DNA from: Nitrospirota bacterium
GTDB taxonomy: Bacteria; Nitrospirota; Thermodesulfovibrionia; Thermodesulfovibrionales; JdFR-85
NCBI GenBank assembly: GCA_015485235.1
Contig: WFTX01000301.1
Span: 1 to 13,810 of the forward strand
Length of the DNA: 13,810 nt
Direction: 5' to 3'
This document shows positions 13,330 to 13,810 of this stretch, in pieces. Each line of letters opens with the position of its first letter. Within the stretch, counting starts at the first letter, position 1. A program made the position numbers and the translations under genes. The notes beneath the pieces were generated by a model. It made no database searches. It was not told where the DNA came from and saw only the letters and a list, made by a program, of their open reading frames with translations.

Positions 13330-13401
13330 GACTAAAGACCAACACACCAGTAACAGTCTTCAGGTCAAGGTGAGACGCAAGAAACGGATGGGCAAGAGGT
13401 A

Positions 13402-13457
13402 CCTATGGCCTATCGCCTTGTGCCTGTAGCCTCTTGCCTATTACCTATTACCTGAAC
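13402..13457. repeat. Degenerate period-7 tandem array abutting the NYN gene start
   Basis: Eight exact 7-bp units all begin CCT: CCTATGG, CCTATCG and then CCTTGTG, CCTGTAG, CCTCTTG, CCTATTA twice and CCTGAAC. The array ends 4 nt before the ATG at 13462 and so occupies the space where a Shine-Dalgarno would be expected. Confidence 0.75.
13405..13455 (+). CDS. Mini-ORF (16 codons) encoded by the period-7 array, in frame with the NYN gene
   Basis: An AAGAGGT Shine-Dalgarno-like sequence (13394-13400) precedes ATG 13405 by 4 nt. The frame encodes MAYRLVPVASCLLPIT and stops at TGA 13453-13455. It is in the same frame as the NYN gene, whose ATG lies 6 nt after the stop and lacks its own Shine-Dalgarno. 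It may allow translational coupling or may be coincidental. Only the ribosome-binding geometry supports it; there is no homology to invoke. Confidence 0.25.
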   Translation: MAYRLVPVASCLLPIT

Positions 13458-13461
13458 AATC

Positions 13462-13810
13462 ATGGCACATCTTCTGATAGACGGATACAACCTCATCGGG
13501 ATTTATCACAGGGACCCGGAGGAGGCCCGGAAGGGCCTGATCAGGCAGCTCGGCCGGTACAGGCAGGTGAAGGGGCACACCGTCACCCTCGTTTTTGACG
13601 GTCATGGCGGGAGTTCCAGCGTGGAGACGGTCCGGAAGGAACTGGGGATAGAGGTCATCTTTACAAGGATCGGAAGAAAGGCCGATGACCTGATAAAGGA
13701 GATCGTGAGGAAGAAGCGGGGCGGGGTGATTGTTATCAGCTCGGACAGGGAGATAGCCGACCATGCCTCCAGGCATGGGGCTGTCCCTGTCCTGTCTATT
13801 ATACACATCT
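13462..13810 (+). CDS. NYN-domain protein (YacP-like putative RNase), 5' part, cut by contig end
   Basis: The frame is open from ATG 13462 to the window end, about 110 genuine residues. MAHLLIDGYNLIG places the first acidic residue at Asp7 with Asn10. VFDGHGG follows (Asp46), then the KADD pair (Asp75/Asp76) and SSDREIAD (93-100; Asp95). This spacing of acidic residues on beta strands is the PIN-like NYN fold seen in YacP/Rae1-type proteins, which act on RNA in characterised members. The role here is inferred. An in-frame TGA at 13453-13455 fixes the start at 13462. There is no Shine-Dalgarno; a period-7 array runs up to the start. The final six or so codons (from 13792) are adapter sequence, so the apparent ending LSIIHI is not real protein. 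Confidence 0.8.
   Translation, partial: MAHLLIDGYNLIGIYHRDPEEARKGLIRQLGRYRQVKGHTVTLVFDGHGGSSSVETVRKELGIEVIFTRIGRKADDLIKEIVRKKRGGVIVISSDREIADHASRHGAVPVLSIIHI
13792..13810 (+). other. Tn5/Nextera mosaic-end adapter remnant at contig end
   Basis: The last 19 bases, CTGTCTATTATACACATCT, match the 19-bp Tn5 mosaic end used in Nextera libraries (CTGTCTCTTATACACATCT) at 18 of 19 positions, and end exactly where the mosaic end does. This is a library-preparation artefact, not genomic DNA. Reading frames that begin or end inside it are spurious. Confidence 0.9.

Larger units (their letters stand above)
12980..13461. other. 482-nt intergenic spacer composed of degenerate tandem arrays
   Basis: Between the divergently placed HEAT-like and NYN genes the sequence holds, in order: the promoter-like element of the HEAT-like gene, a short AT-rich part, a period-8 array, an inverted period-9 array, a 46-bp repeat, a direct period-9 array, about 70 nt without clear structure (13330-13401) and a period-7 array. 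I see no tRNA, no conserved RNA and no protein-coding frame other than a 16-codon mini-ORF at 13405-13455. Confidence 0.8.

Noticed and set aside
13063..13457. CRISPR array
   Set aside because: Units are 7-9 bp, contiguous and degenerate, without 25-40 bp spacers of unique sequence and without cas genes nearby.
13602..13808. Minus-strand ORFs at the window end
   Set aside because: Their starts lie in the adapter sequence and they are antisense to the NYN gene.

Overview
The window is bacterial chromosome from a Gram-negative (LPS-making) organism. Coding density is high, gene starts overlap tightly and GC looks moderately high (judged by eye). Coding strands are purine-rich and make heavy use of AGG for Arg and ATA for Ile. 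Together with a lipid A gene set that carries a GnnA/GnnB-like pair, and an operon of HEAT-like and HD-GYP proteins, this suggests Nitrospirota (Thermodesulfovibrio-like lineages) or the Desulfobacterota. That placement is inference; no rRNA or other marker is present. The last 19 bases match the Tn5/Nextera mosaic end at 18 of 19 positions, so the window almost certainly ends at a contig end carrying adapter sequence.

Layout. 1-230: a structured leader with nested and mutually exclusive stems, and a promoter-like pair abutting trpE. 231-2308: trpE and trpG. 2309-2534: a spacer made of degenerate 7-mer and 9-mer tandem arrays. 2535-9746: one continuous, mostly overlapping gene train: trpD, a Gfo/Idh/MocA oxidoreductase (gnnA-like), a DegT/DnrJ aminotransferase (gnnB-like), lpxB, msbA and waaA/kdtA. 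9711-12979, minus strand: a two-gene operon of a HEAT-like repeat protein followed by an HD-GYP protein, converging on waaA with a 36-bp tail overlap. 12980-13461: a 482-nt spacer built almost entirely from period-8, period-9 and period-7 degenerate arrays, including an inverted copy of the array found between trpG and trpD. 13462-end: the 5' part of an NYN-domain (YacP-like) gene, cut by the contig end.

How the genes fit together. TrpE/TrpG (anthranilate synthase) and TrpD (phosphoribosyltransferase) perform the first two steps of tryptophan synthesis; trpC/F/B/A are not here. trpD runs directly, with a 1-nt gap, into envelope genes. GnnA/GnnB-type enzymes oxidise and then transaminate UDP-GlcNAc at C3 to give UDP-GlcNAc3N. 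LpxB makes the lipid A disaccharide, WaaA adds Kdo, and MsbA flips the lipid A-core. The predicted outcome is a lipid A with 2,3-diamino sugar and amide-linked acyl chains.

Points most worth a second look: (1) the degenerate period-7/8/9 spacer arrays, with a 46-bp perfect direct repeat between two spacers 10.8 kb apart; (2) a shared N-terminal domain in the two adjacent minus-strand proteins; (3) the gnnA/gnnB-lipid A linkage; (4) the trpE leader with 1:2/2:3/3:4 alternative pairing but no Trp leader peptide; (5) -10 hexamers placed exactly 6 nt before ATG in two genes, suggesting leaderless transcripts; (6) the adapter at the 3' end.
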